Part shown: positions 22,767-35,270 of the stretch, piece by piece
How the letters are laid out: each line of letters starts with the position of its first letter
Numbering within the stretch: the stretch's first letter is position 1
Source of the DNA: Norana najaformis
Taxonomy: Eukaryota > Annelida > Clitellata > Crassiclitellata > Hormogastridae
Reading direction: 5' to 3'
NCBI GenBank assembly: GCA_964023275.1
Contig: OZ029927.1
Span: 18,222,039-18,286,038 of the forward strand
Length of the DNA stretch: 64,000 nucleotides
The notes under the pieces: model-generated
The model's input: only the letters and a program-made list of their open reading frames with translations
Database searches by the model: none
What the model was told of the DNA's origin: nothing
Translations under genes and position numbers: made by a program

Positions 22767-22994
22767 ATAGGTCACACGCATTGACAAACTACGCAGAAAG
22801 ACAAAACCCAGACCTCGTTTAGACTTTCGGATGTCAAAGGGCGCCTTTATCAACGGGCGCAGAATTGTGACCTTAGGCCTCGTCATGGAGGCAAAGGTCA
22901 GGATTATCTTTCAAAGGGCTGCGTTTCTCTCATTCTTATTCAGTCCTTCCGACCATTCGTTGATTGCTTATGTGTCTGACTTTGAATGTTGCAG
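22767..22994 (+). promoter_or_regulatory. Upstream module of UGT-4
   Basis: Half-site here is altered to ATAGGTCA (22767-22774); TGACCT at 22868-22873; candidate acceptor ends at 22994. The segment between half-sites has CGTCATGGAGGCAAAGG where the others read CGTACTGAAAGTACAG, so this module differs from its siblings, in line with the gene being dead. Confidence 0.4.
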
Positions 22995-23019
22995 ACTCTA
23001 CCCGATCGGTTAAGTGACG

Positions 23020-24561
23020 ATGCATTGCCTTGTACGTTTACTGATTTTACTGGAGACTTTCCAAGCTGTCTCTGGTGCAAAGATCATCATGACATCGCCA
23101 CAGTTTGGTAGCCACATATTAGAACAAGTCTCACTCGGAGAAGAACTGGCATCAAGAGGTCATCAGGTTTTTATTGCCGTTGGTTCACGATACCCGAACA
23201 TAGCCAACATCGAGAAACGCGGACTGAAGACGCTCACCTATAAGATTCCCGATGACGTGCTATATGGCGTCTCGGACGAAATGGAAAAACGGACAGCAGA
23301 AGTCGTTTTCGACCAGGGTTGAGACAAAATGGCCTTATCAGGTAAAGTGGCATCCCAGCTTTGTTATCGCGACTGTGCATATATGATGGCGGACGACGAT
23401 TTTCTGGAGAATGTGAGACGACTCAAGTTTGACCTGGCAATCGTGGAACCGTTCATTCTCGGCCCTTGCACTCTTGTCTTACCAAAATACTTCGGACTAC
23501 CTTTCGTCTCGAATTCCGGAATTTTTGTTCCATGGCATATTCGCATCCCAGCACTACCGTCGTTCGCCAATTTCATGTCTGCCTGGACTGGTTTGTCTGA
23601 TATTACACTCTCATCCAGACTGGGCAACTTATTCACGTATTGCGCTATTGACATAATATTATCCAATATTGCGCCTGAAAATACAACCCTTCTCTAACAA
23701 TATGCTCCGAAATACGAAACGTGGAATGATCTGTTACGACAGTCAGAGCTGTTCTTAGCAGATCGCGATCATCATCTTTTCGCTCCGATTCCAGAAATGC
23801 CGAATTATATTTCTGTGGCTGGATTGACAACCGCTAAACCCAAGAAACTTCCAAAAGACTTGGAAGACTTAGCGGAAAAATCAGATGGCATTATTTTGCT
23901 GAGTTTCGGATCGAATGGATATTACTTTCCAAAAGAAGTTGTTGTGAAATTTCTTGAAGCTTTTTCCAAACTGAATCAGACAGTACTTGTGAAGTTCTTC
24001 ATTCCAGACGACGTCAAAGTCCCACAGAATGTTAAGGTATTCTCGTGGTTGCCACAAAACGACATTCTCGGTCATCCAAAGACAAAGCTCTTTATTACTC
24101 ACTGTGGAATCAATGGTCAACACGAGGCGTTGTACCATGGTGTCCCGATGATAGGATTTCCACTCTTTGCAGAACAGCATCAAAACTGTCATCGAGCTCA
24201 CAAGAAGGAATTCGGTTTGGAGATGAAGATACAGGATTTCACTTCTGATGAACTATTCGCCAATATCCAAGAAGTTCTCAACAATCCGAAATATCGGTCA
24301 ACAATCGGAAAAGCATCGGAAATATATCGGGATCAACCAATGACTGCGCGCGAAAGAGGGGCGTTCTGGGTTGAACACGTGATCAGACACGGAGGAAAAC
24401 ACCTGCGCTCTCCTGCAATGGACCTTCCTCTCTATCAGTTCCTCATGTTAGATGTGTTATTTGTGATTGCTGCTGGTATTGCTGCTGTTATATTTCTGTT
24501 AAGAAGTGTTTTCAGGTTCTTTTGCAACAGATCAAAACATCCAAAGTTAAAATCCAGTTGA
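23020..24561 (+). pseudogene. UGT-4: UDP-glycosyltransferase with two nonsense codons (A-type)
   Basis: Same 513-codon layout as UGT-3, with no indels, but two in-frame stops: TGA at 23320-23322 (Ser101, next to a Ser100 to Gly change) and TAA at 23695-23697 (Glu226). Upstream TAA at 23011-23013 blocks any longer reading. Signal peptide, His32, Glu143, UGT signature, membrane anchor and KLKSS tail are otherwise intact, so loss is recent. Residue 231 is Lys where UGT-2 and UGT-3 have Glu. Downstream re-initiation at Met104 could give no more than a 122-codon piece before the second stop. No function expected. Confidence 0.93.
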
Positions 24562-24684
24562 TAGCCTAATTGGCTTAAGCCTTTCGCTGACTGGACAATT
24601 GACACTCTTCTCTACGGAAATTAATGCCTTCCCGATAAGGACTGGACACACTAATAACTGAAGAGGTCCAAGTTTTTTCTGAAG

Positions 24685-24690
24685 AATAAA
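24685..24690 (+). terminator. Candidate polyadenylation signal after UGT-4
   Basis: AATAAA at the same relative place as after UGT-2 and UGT-3. Confidence 0.5.
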
Positions 24691-26079
24691 TTACACCACA
24701 GCTAAAACATTTTCAACTACAGTAATGACTTTTAATAAATCGCTTTTAATTCTCCTATTATAGTCATTATTAAACTTTGGATATGGTTTCCTTTGCTCAG
24801 AAAACGTGCTGAAAAACAGGTAAAATTTTAAAAGTATAATAATGGCAAGATGCGTCTCCATTTCCATTGAAAGAATATTATGTATGTTGAGCAGGAAAGG
24901 ATAAGACTTTCTGATCTGCTTTTGTGAACTTCTGTAGCAACATTTAACACAGAGACCCCAGCTGATGGTAGCTACAAGTCGTTAGATTATGATATCTAGA
25001 ATGTTTTAAAACACATTCTGTCTATTCTGATCTACTGTAATCTCAACACTTCCATCTGATAGGTGCCAATGGAGCTTATATTAATAATAATATTATTAAT
25101 AATACAACGCATTTATATGCAGTGTCCTATTTTAAGCCTGTTGTTTCTAACATGTACTGCATTCATCCAATGGCATAACTTTAACTATAGGCAACAGTTC
25201 TATGGGCTAACTCCAGCAGACGGATAGATGCTAATGCTTCATGAGCTGACCTGAACAAGAATTTGTATTACGTAGTGTAAAGAACAGTTCATAAAAGAAC
25301 AATAGAAGTTGACCAGGTCAGATAGTCTGATTTGCAGAAGGCTGTCACTTTTCTGAATTAAAATGCGACGCCACAATCACTTAGGTGTGACTTATCGCTG
25401 ATGTGACAGATGTAAGTTTTCTCCACTACTAATTACGCGCTAATTTTTCTTGTAATGTAACAATTGGCGCTCTACCACGGTTTAATTCCTGGAATTTTAA
25501 CTTAGATAATGCGAAGTACTTTCTCATTTATTAGGTAATATCTCATGTTAACATCAATCGGCTTAACATTTAGCATTTGAGCATGAGTGTGTATCTTTTC
25601 CAGAAAAAGATAAATTAGCTGGCAATTAAGGCATTCGTTTTATATATATGTCAAAACCTTTTTATATTTCCTTCACATATAAGATTAACATGCCGGTCTG
25701 ATGATAAAAGTTAAAGAATCCTTTTAAATTGTTAATATGCTAAAAACAGCCAGACAATGTTTAGAAACCGCCAGACTGTAAAGCTTTTCTATTTTTCAGG
25801 GGCACTTTCCCGTTAATTTGCACTCATTGAAAGCGCTGTGTTCGTTACTAATTCTAAGATACGTAGAAGATAACAAATTGTTTAACAGCTCCCGTAGCCA
25901 TCTTTAAATGCTTGAAGGGTAAGTTTTATACGATATTTCGGATATTTGGATAAAAATTATAACTTAAATTTGTTCGAATCTCGTGTATTAATGTACGTTT
26001 ACATTTAAAGCCCCTTTCAGTTCTTTGTATAGACAGAGGATATATATATATTATATATATATAGTGTATAATTGTGCCA

Positions 26080-29000
26080 TTAAATTTTTTTGATTGACTA
26101 CCATTGATCCCAAATTCGACATATCATGTTACACATAAAACGTACAGTTTGCCAGGATACAAAAGGCAAACCCAGAAGAGCCCAGGGTTCCCCTTAATTA
26201 GGGTCGCCTATTAACATCGATAACACAAGATGGCAATCGAAATGTAAACAAAGCAATTATCATTATATAACCAAAATAAACAAGTTATGTACAATCCGTA
26301 CATAAATGAAACTGAAAATAAAACTATGCACAAGTCCATTGCACTGGACAGTCCCATAAGAAACTCAAAAAAGAAGAAACTAATAGTTTGTATGGACAAT
26401 TCAATTAGCAGTCAAACAGACGATAATAGTTTCGCATCTGCCTTTTAAACAATTTCAAACTTAACGAAATACGAAAGCTCATTGGTAAAGCGTTTCAGAC
26501 TGAAGGACCAGCACATTTAATATTAAATTATTGAGTATTGGTGCGAGCAAAACTGGCATTATAATTACCCTGGGTCCTGGTAAAATATGAGTGATGATCG
26601 GTAATGTTGAAGTAGCCATCAAACGTCGATGGCAATATTTTATGTTGATATTGATACATAAGAATAATTTGAAACTTAGTAATGGAATTAATTTTTAAAA
26701 TATATAGATTAACAAGACAATGTTCAATATCCTTCCCTTGAAATTTTTTTGTATCAATTCTAAGAACACTGCGCTGCAAAACAGACAAGCATTTTATACG
26801 CGAGGGATAATTAGAGGTCCATAATAGGTTACAGTAGGACAAGTAAGGATAAATCTACGAATATTACAGTTTAATTAATATCGCTTGGGTAGGATATAAC
26901 GAATACATGACAGCATACCACAGCATTTAGCAATTTTACTTGATATATGAGATATATGCTCTTTCCAACTTAAGTGAGAGTCAATATAAACTCTAAGAAA
27001 TTTACACGAATTCACTTGAATAATGAGTTGGTTATCGGTAAAAATATTAACGGTCGATGTACAAAGAACCTTCCGATGTGATCTAAATAACATAAAATTA
27101 GTCTTATGTAAATTCAAGGATAGCCTATTAGCACGAAACCAGTCAGCAACTGATACAGGTTCGCTATTGACAGACTCAATCAGAGAATCCAACGATTTAT
27201 TAGATAAAAAAACAACATGCGTGTCATCGGCAAACAATATAAAATGAAGTAATTTAGATGAGTTCGGAAGGTCATTTATATATAACAACAACAAAACTGG
27301 GACTAGAGTAGAGCCTTGCGGAACTCCATAACGGATGGATCTGATGTTGGACGGGCTCAACTACACTAAACTTACTGTTGTCTCTCATGGAGGTAGCTCT
27401 TAAACCGACAAAGTGGAAGTCCCCGTACTCCATAAAATTCAAGCTTCCTTATCAAGATAGCATGATCTACAGTGTCGAAAGCTTTCTCCAAGTCAAGAAA
27501 CATTCCAACAGATAGCTAATTGCTGTCAATAGCCTGAGAAATGTTATCGTGCAGATCGAAGAGCGCCATTGAGGTAGATAGGACCGTTTGAAAGCTAAAC
27601 TGGTTATGATATTTTACATTCACTTTTGAATGCAGTTGTAAAAGCGTTCATGCATCAATTTTTCAAAATATTTTGAAAACAAAGGAAGAATTGAAATTGG
27701 CCTATAGTTGCTGACATTGTCTTTAGTTCCTGATTTAAAAATAGGTATTACCTTGGCAATTTTTATACCAATAGGATCTATACCTTTGGAAAATTAGCAA
27801 TTAATTAGTTCAGTCAACGGTGAGGCAATATTATGGATAGTAGGATCAACAATGCAGGGATCTATACCATCTGGACCAGCACTATGCGTAATTCTCAGAG
27901 AACGGGAAATAGTGATGATTTCTTCATGTGAAGTTGGACGTAGTCCAAATGACTGAAAGGGTGAATTCCTCAAAAAGGATTCAAAATAAGTTTTAGTTTT
28001 TGGAATGGCTTGCGCTAGCGACTGTCAACAGGTTTAGTCAAATCACCTGACCCAACCAGTGATCTCACAATACTCCAAATTTTTAATGCTATTTTTACAA
28101 GCAGTGAATTTATCAGCAAAATACTGCTGTTCAGCTTTAATTATAATTTGTTTAAATTTATTTCAATAATGATGAATTTAGATTTATTTTCATCAGAAGG
28201 TTTTTAGATATTTAAGATATAGTTTAGATTTTTCTGCAGGATTTGAACAAAGCAGTTGTCATCCAAGGTTGCTTAATATGACTTCGCTTAGAATGATTGC
28301 CAAGGATCAGACGGAGCGCCATATCGTGTGCAAATATATATAGGTCAACCAACAATGTATGAGCAAGTGAAGGGTCGTGATTTTCACAAGCATTAGTTAT
28401 CGGTGTCCAGCCAATCCTACCCAATAATGAGTGGAAATGTTTGATCGACTCATCAGTAATTAGTCGCTTGGTATGCAAATTTTAACTGCTTACTATAACA
28501 GGGTTTAAGGAGCCCCAAGCAATGATAGGAAGATGGTAAGATATTTCACTTATAAGAATTGATGAGTCGAATGAAGTTTCATAAACATTGGTGCAAATAT
28601 TATCAATTAGAGTGGCAGAGGTATCGGTTATTCGCGTAGGTCGAAGTATTAATGGGGTAAAATGTTAGGAGTAGAAGTTGTCCTAGAAATTTTGAGTATG
28701 AACATGATTCTCAGTTTTAAAAAGATCAACATTAAAATCAACACCAAATAAATACTTTTTCCCAGTAAGCGACAGTCCAGATTATAACTGTTCCATTTCC
28801 ACACTGAAGAGTTCTAAAGGTGACACAGGCGGACGACAGACTACACGTATACTGTATACAGTCTTTTCCTTTATCTTGTGGTATAGCTATAAATATACAC
28901 TCATATGTTACATGGTCAAACAACGGTGTTTCTAAATACAATATTTTAAATTTAACACCTGTCTTTTTAAGAAATGCTACTCTGCCTTCTTTGTCAGAAG

Positions 29001-29680
29001 TGCTACATTTGGATAAGAACTGATAACCTGGAATGTTTGTGGTGGGCTCAGTAACAGAGTCGAGCCATGTTTCGGTTAAGGCCAACACAGTAACCGGAAT
29101 CTGTGAAAAAGAATCAGAACCTCAGGTATTTTGGGATAGAGGCTTCTGCAGCTCAAGTGCATAAATTTAAACGCGTCATAGGGTAAAGAAGAAAATTTAG
29201 CAGCTAAAGAATCAGCAGTTTGATATGAGCTGTTGCAAAGACTGGAGGTAAAATAGTTTTCGTCTGGTTCCAAATCTCTGTTATTTAAGACAGCACGCTT
29301 CTGCTGTCCAACAAATGGGTCAAATTTCAGTTTGTCATAGTGTGTAGACAAATGCAATGGAGAGTCATCCAACACAGAAATAGCATCAAGAAAAAGAAAT
29401 TCATCATTTATATGATTGAATGGGAGAATCGATTTAATGCACCGCGAGCAGTACCGGGATTCACGTTGAGCCTTAAGTAAACTTATCTGGGTCCAAATCA
29501 GTACATCTTAAATGAACAACATTGCTGCAGATCGCGCAGATTGCATATTCGTGGATAGATTTTATGTAACTGCTACATACAGAACATGATTGTGTAACTA
29601 AGAATTCAATCGCTAGTGATAATTGGCGTCTAGTGAGGTTTACTTTACGCTTGTAAATATGCTATTTAGCATAGGTCATA
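26080..29680 (-). mobile_element. Degenerate CR1-like non-LTR retrotransposon, Z copy 3
   Basis: Same insertion as copies 1 and 2. The reverse transcriptase segment (26875-27360, - strand) is the best preserved, with YGVPQGS, LLYINDLPNSS and FADDTH. The first of these is followed by TLVPVL where the family usually has xLGPLL. It has its own ~95-base deletion near 28025. Endonuclease is near 28510-29150 and the PHD-like finger near 29460-29660, both with frame breaks. Confidence 0.85.
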
Positions 29681-29992
29681 CCCAGTTGCAAGAAATGAGA
29701 AAGTAATTTGAAAAAAATAGCAGCATGATCAGTCACTCGTTACAATCGGATGTAGTAAGATGCATATACGCAAGCATATGACACACACACACATACACAA
29801 GTGCATATATACATGCACAATTTCAATACCTGCACGATGTTCAATCGATCTGTTAAAATGCAGCACATGGATCGTAACCGTAATCTCGAAATTTCTATAG
29901 CGCCCAACGAAAACCAATTAAGTCACGGGGACCTGCTTATTCACAGGCGCTCAGTCAAAACAACATCGATAAGCAAAAGGCTTAATCCTCAG

Positions 29993-31174
29993 CTGCCGGA
30001 AGGTGTATCATTGCCACTTCAGACCTTCAATCAAATGACCGCTCTTGAAAGAAGACTTCAGCATTCGCCAGAGGACAGACAGCAGCTGGTGGGTCTAATT
30101 ATATTATGTAATTGTCTGATTCGATGTGATTGCAGTTGGCATAAATTAACTCATAAATAAGTCTCAGATTGGCAATAATTTTATTTTCATGCATGCCAAT
30201 TTTCATTTTTACATATTTACATCTTAAAACACCATTTTCTTACTGTACCAGTAAACCTGAAGTCCGCTTTTGTTTGCAGATTTTTTGTCTGAATGTTGTT
30301 ATGTAATTTTTTTAATGTTCAATTGTTAGTCAGTTTACATCGAGCTCCCCCGCCAGAGCCATCTACTTCATATTACTTAGTTCATGTTAAATAGCACCAT
30401 GGTTGTCAGAACACCAAAATTGTGATTGTGTTGTTATGGGTCCTTTTTTAAGCTTAATGATCTTGGGATCATTGTTGGGCTGACCTTAAAGACCACTACG
30501 ATAAACATTCTGAAGGCCTCGGTGATGACTAATTTGGCAAGACAGTTCAGTTTTTATGGGCAACGCGGCAAGCATGGCTTCACCTCACTGCAGTTGAATA
30601 TTGTTGTTCATGGTCAGTCTTTCATTGTGACATTTTTTGTTTACAGGATTATGTATGTGAAGTGTGTGTGATGAGAACATTAATTATTTTCACACAATGG
30701 GAATTGCCACAGTAGAAAAATTGTTCATTTTGGCTGGCTGTGATGGTAAGCACAGACATTCTTATCCAACATGGATGCAGTGTTGGCCCAGTCCAACTGT
30801 ATGTAAAATTCTTGTTTGATGGATGACAATTATTATATTGCTTAATTTCTTTCATAAATTTACATACAAATTTTTCAAACTCTGAAGCCTCTTTTCTTTG
30901 CAAGGCCTAGGCCAAATGGCTATGCAGTAGTAGATAGTTATTATAATATAATAATAATATATGTAAGTTACTCAATTACATTTCATTTATGGTGTTGTGC
31001 ACAGATGCAGTCAGGGCTAACCGGCTGACCCGCACTGCAACAAACGCAGATATTGATGACGTCACCAAAGAATGGCTACGAACAGCAAGTGATCGTGGTG
31101 GTGGGCGCCAAAGCCGAGTTCCAACCAAACAACGTGACTCAGTACATTTCAGCAGCACATGTGAAGCAGAATAA
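29993..31174 (+). CDS. DUF4806-type gene fragment, three exons, Z copy 3
   Basis: Exons 29993-30088, 30453-30612 and 31005-31174, open across all joins. Exon 2 begins CTT AAT GAT, giving LNDLGIIVG, so the conserved IGG is changed to IVG by GGT to GTT. The rest of the domain matches copy 1. Splice borders are conserved (AAG|CTT acceptor, CATG|GTCAGT donor). The 5' end is missing as in the other copies. Confidence 0.55.
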
Positions 31175-31615
31175 TAGGGATTTACCATTCTCATACATAA
31201 GTTTTGCACTACACTTGTAAAAATATTTCATTACAATGTTTCAGTTACTGTTGTGAATATTCATTTCTTGTTTAATTTGTTGGCATGGAAGTAACATTAA
31301 TTATTATTTAATTGTTTTTGACATGTTCCTGAGTTTCCTGACTTATTAATTCTTTCCGTAATTGTTTCTTAATTGATTCAGCAAAACAGGTGAAGCAGGC
31401 TAATAGGAATTTAGAACTCTTACATTTATAATTTTTGCACTATAAATGTTAAAATATTTCATTACAATGTTATAGTTACAGTTATGAATATTCATTTCTT
31501 ACTTTTTTGGCTTGTCAGTAACTGATTAATTTTTATTTAATTGTTTTTGACTTGTTCATGACTCTTATTGCATTTTCCCTTAATTGTTTCTGATTAATTT
31601 TTTCCTTGATTGTTT
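31150..31615 (+). repeat. Tandem duplication, Z3
   Basis: Same two-unit repeat as Z1 and Z2; here the first unit is about 10 bases longer because GAGTTTCCT is added near 31331, and the second unit starts near 31379. Confidence 0.7.
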
Positions 31616-31907
31616 CTCACTTGACGACGACGACGACGACGATGATGACAATGACGATGATGGTATTGTTTAGTTGGCAGGGGCAATTAATGTGATATCG
31701 AACTGTTTGGCTTCTGCTTTAACTTTCTGCTACTTCTCTATATATCTGGCTTTTTTAATGTCCGTAATTTCTTTATATCTTACTCTATAAAGTCTTTTTT
31801 CATTACTAATGCTGGCTACATTGTAATGAACTGTGTTACATTTAAAACAAATTTATCGTTTTTAAGCTATTTGATCAATTTAGGAGGATATCTACAGTAA
31901 TTGCAAA

Positions 31908-32103
31908 TTGTCGAAAGCCGATGACAGCCCGACATCGTTTGATGTCAGAATACGACGTCCGGCCGACGACTTTTATCGACATCGCATTGACGTCGAAAAA
32001 CACGTAGACCCCTGAGCAGCAGCTGAGCGTTCTGACGTCTTTTCGATGTCAGAAGTCGACGAGTTGTGCCGATGAGTGCGACGTGTTCCCGCCGTCGACC
32101 AAA
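31908..32103. repeat. Hairpin cluster, Z3
   Basis: Third copy of the GACGTC/GATGTC inverted repeats, upstream of UGT-5. Confidence 0.7.
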
Positions 32104-32271
32104 CGAGTAGTGGTTATCTGGGTTTACATTTACCTTTAACTCCATATTCAATATTGATCTGGTTACGAATTAAATGAAGGCGTTTAGTTTCATACATTAG
32201 TACACAGCTGTATGTTTCATGTATTCTGAAAGCTGTTGGCATTAGAAAATAAGCTATGTACGGTACTTTCC

Positions 32272-32500
32272 AAAGGTCACACGCATTGACAAACTACGCA
32301 GAAAGACAAAACCCAGACCTCGTTTAGACTTTCGGATGTCAAAGGGCGCCATTATCAACAGACGCAGAATTGTGACCTTAGGCCTCGTACTGAAAGTACA
32401 GTTCAGGATTATCTTTCAAATACCAGCGTTTCTCTCATTCTTATTCAGTCCTTCCGACCATTCGTTGATTGCTTACGTGCCTGACTTTTGAATGTTGCAG
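32272..32500 (+). promoter_or_regulatory. Upstream module of UGT-5
   Basis: AAAGGTCA at 32272-32279, TGACCT at 32373-32378, CTGAC plus TTTTGAATGTTGCAG candidate acceptor ending at 32500. The conserved TTTCAAAGGGCTGCG is altered to TTTCAAATACCAGCG here. Confidence 0.45.
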
Positions 32501-32525
32501 ACTCTACCCGATCGGTGCAGAGAAA

Positions 32526-34067
32526 ATGCGTTGCCTTGCAAGAGTACTGATTTTACTGGAGACTTTTCAAGCCGTTTCTGGTGCAAAGATCATCATGACA
32601 TCGCCACAGTTTGGTAGCCACATATTAGAACAAGCCTCACTCGGAGAAGAACTGGCATCAAGAGGTCATCAGGTTTTTATTGCCATTGGTTCGCGATACC
32701 CGAACATAGCCAACATCGAGAAACGCGGACTGAAGACGCTCACCTATAAGATTCCCGATGATGTTCTATATGGAGTGTCGGATGAAATGGAGAAACTGTT
32801 TGCGAAAATTGTTTTTGACCAGAGTTCAGACAAAATGGCCTCATCAGGTAAAGTGGCATCTCAGCTTTGTTATCGCGACTGTGCATATATGATGGCGGAC
32901 GACGATTTTCTGGAGAATGTGAGACGACTCAAGTTTGACCTGGCAATCGCGGGACCGTTCATTCTCGGGCCTTGCACTCTTGTCTTACCAAAATACTTCG
33001 GACTACCTTTCGTCTCGAATTCTGGATTTTTTGTTCCATGGCATATTCGCATCCCAGCACTACCGTCGTTCGTCAATTTCATGTCTGCTTGGACTGGTTT
33101 GTCGGACATTACATTCACATCCAGACTGGGCAACTTATTCACGTATTGCGCTATTGACGTAATATTTTCCAATATTGCGCCTGAAAATACAACCCTTCTC
33201 GAACAATATGCTCCGGAATACGAAACGTGGAATGATCTTTTACGGCAGTCAGAACTGTTCTTAGTAGATCGCGATCATCATCTTTTCGCTCCGATTCCAG
33301 AAATGCCGAATTATATTTCTTTGGCTGGAATAAATACAGCTAAACCCAAGAAACTTCCAAAAGACTTGGAAGACTTAGCGGAAAAATCAGATGCCATTAT
33401 TTTGCTGAGTTTCGGATCGGCTGCATATTACTTTCCAAAAGAAGTTGTTGTCAAGTTTCTTGAAGCTTTTTCAAAACTGAATCAGACAGTACTTGTGAAG
33501 TTTTTCATTCCAGACGACGTCAAAGTCCCACAGAATGTTAAGGTATTCTCGTGGTTGCCACAAAACGACATTCTCGGTCATCCAAAGACAAAGCTCTTTA
33601 TTACTCACTGTGGAATCAATGGTCAATACGAGGCGCTGTATCATGGTGTACCGATGATAGGATTTCCACTCTTTGCAGAGCAGCATCAAAACTGTCATCG
33701 AGCCTACAAGAAGGAATTCGGTTTGGAGATGAAGATACAGGATTTCACTCCTGATGAACTATTCGCCAATATCCAAGAAGTTCTGAACAATCCGAAATAT
33801 CGGTCAACAATCGATAAAGCATCAGAAGTTTTTCGGGATCAACCAATGACTGCGCGCGAAAGAGGGGCATTCTGGGTTGAACATGTGATCAAATACGGAG
33901 GAAAACACCTGCGCCCTCCTGCAATGGACCTTCCTGTCTATCAGTTCCTCATGTTAGATGTGTTATTTGTGATTGCATTTGGCATTGCTGCTGTTATATT
34001 TCTGTTAAGAAGTGTTTTCAGGTGCCTTTGCAACAGATCAAAACAGCCAAAGATAAAATCCAGTTGA
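32526..34067 (+). CDS. UGT-5: UDP-glycosyltransferase with Glu143 to Gly (A-type)
   Basis: Open 513-residue UGT with signal peptide, His32, SFGS at 295-298, UGT signature from F341, transmembrane helix and KIKSS (KXKXX) tail. The start at 32526 opens the signal peptide and is the conserved ATG. The notable change is at 32949-32954, where GTG GAA of the paralogues is GCG GGA, turning Val142-Glu143 into Ala-Gly. Position 143 aligns with the aspartate that pairs with the catalytic histidine in vertebrate UGTs, so normal O-glycosyl transfer may be weak or lost. UGT-9 shares this change and also AGINTAKP at 268-274. Other changes: TIDKAS for TIGKAS, FTPDEL for FTSDEL. Followed by the first Y spacer. 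It may be a neo-functional copy, an inactive decoy, or a fresh pseudogene. Confidence 0.93.
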   Translation: MRCLARVLILLETFQAVSGAKIIMTSPQFGSHILEQASLGEELASRGHQVFIAIGSRYPNIANIEKRGLKTLTYKIPDDVLYGVSDEMEKLFAKIVFDQSSDKMASSGKVASQLCYRDCAYMMADDDFLENVRRLKFDLAIAGPFILGPCTLVLPKYFGLPFVSNSGFFVPWHIRIPALPSFVNFMSAWTGLSDITFTSRLGNLFTYCAIDVIFSNIAPENTTLLEQYAPEYETWNDLLRQSELFLVDRDHHLFAPIPEMPNYISLAGINTAKPKKLPKDLEDLAEKSDAIILLSFGSAAYYFPKEVVVKFLEAFSKLNQTVLVKFFIPDDVKVPQNVKVFSWLPQNDILGHPKTKLFITHCGINGQYEALYHGVPMIGFPLFAEQHQNCHRAYKKEFGLEMKIQDFTPDELFANIQEVLNNPKYRSTIDKASEVFRDQPMTARERGAFWVEHVIKYGGKHLRPPAMDLPVYQFLMLDVLFVIAFGIAAVIFLLRSVFRCLCNRSKQPKIKSS

Positions 34068-34241
34068 TACCCAAATTGGCTTAAGCCTTTCGCTGTCTGG
34101 ACTATTGACACTCTTGTCTATGGATATAAAAGCCTTCCAGAAATGGACTGAACACACTAATAATTGAATAGGCGTAAGTCTTAATAATGACAGATCCATC
34201 GTATGTCATTAATATTCTTCGAACAGCTTTTTTTTCTGAAG

Positions 34242-34247
34242 AATAAA
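34242..34247 (+). terminator. Candidate polyadenylation signal of UGT-5
   Basis: AATAAA about 175 bases after the stop, in a context (GAAGAATAAATTACACC) shared with the UGT-2 and UGT-7 flanks. Confidence 0.55.
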
Positions 34248-35070
34248 TTACACCACAGCTTAAACATTTTCAACTATAATAATGGCAATCAATCACTTTT
34301 ATTCTATTCTTATAGTCATTAATGGTCCTTTGATGGGTTTCCTTTGTTCAGAGAACGTACATAAACACAGTTAAACTTTTAAAAGTATAATAATGGCAAT
34401 ATGCGGCTCCATTTCCATTGGAAGAATATTATGTATTTTGAGCAGGAAAGGATAAGACTTTCTGTTCTGCTCTTATGAACTTCTGTTGCAACATTAAACA
34501 CAGAGACTCCATTTGATGGTCGCTACAATTCGTTAGATTATGTTTTCTAGAATTTGTAAAACACGTTCTGTCTATTCTACTGCAGAATTTCACAACTGAT
34601 ACTTTGAAATGGCGTATAATAAATGCGGTGTCCCATTGTTGGCCTGTTGTTTCTAACACGCACTGCATTCATCCAATAGCATTATTTTATAAACAGTTCT
34701 TTGGGCTACACTTCAGCAGACGAAAACTGGATGATTTCAAGAGCTGAGCTGATCAAGAAGTTCAGTTCCATAAAGTAAAGAACAAATCATAGAAGAACGA
34801 TTGAAGTTTGACCAGGTCAAGTAGTCAGATTTACAGAAGGCTGTCACTTTCTGAATTAAAATGCGACGCCACAATCACTTAGGTGTGACTTATCGCTGAT
34901 GTGACAGATATAACCATGGATGTGGATAAGGTGAAAATGCAAAACGGTTACATGTTTGATGCTAGAACACGCGACGGAACAATATATATATATATATAAT
35001 ATATATACATCAAATTAATCTAACATTTGTCTACTTTTCATTTTTACTAAAATTTAGCGCGTGTTAACAG

Positions 35071-35156
35071 TCTTCTTCTTCCTCTTCCTCTTTCTCTTAT
35101 TCTTCTTCCTCTTCCTCTTCTTCTTCTTCTTCTTTTTCTTCTTCTTTTTCTTCTCC

Positions 35157-35224
<68 letters not shown>

Positions 35225-35270
35225 TCTTCATTTAGTCATTCCTTCCTTCCTTCCTTCCATCCCTTCTTCC
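35071..35270 (+). repeat. TTC/TCC and CAT microsatellite, Y1
   Basis: Pyrimidine-rich run (TTC, CTCTTC) to about 35155, a pure-looking CAT run about 35157-35206, more TTC, then CTTCCTTCC. It creates a long false open frame. Confidence 0.95.

Larger units (their letters stand above)
13473..23019 (+). repeat. Z unit 2 of the triplicated block
   Basis: Second copy of the UGT plus Z-spacer block, collinear with units 1 and 3. The stretch 15015-16540 is the UGT-3 3' flank with AATAAA at 15138-15143; no gene seen there. Confidence 0.9.
23020..32525 (+). repeat. Z unit 3 of the triplicated block
   Basis: Third copy, running from UGT-4 up to the start codon of UGT-5. The stretch 24562-26080 is the UGT-4 3' flank (AATAAA at 24685-24690) with no gene seen. 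Confidence 0.9.
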
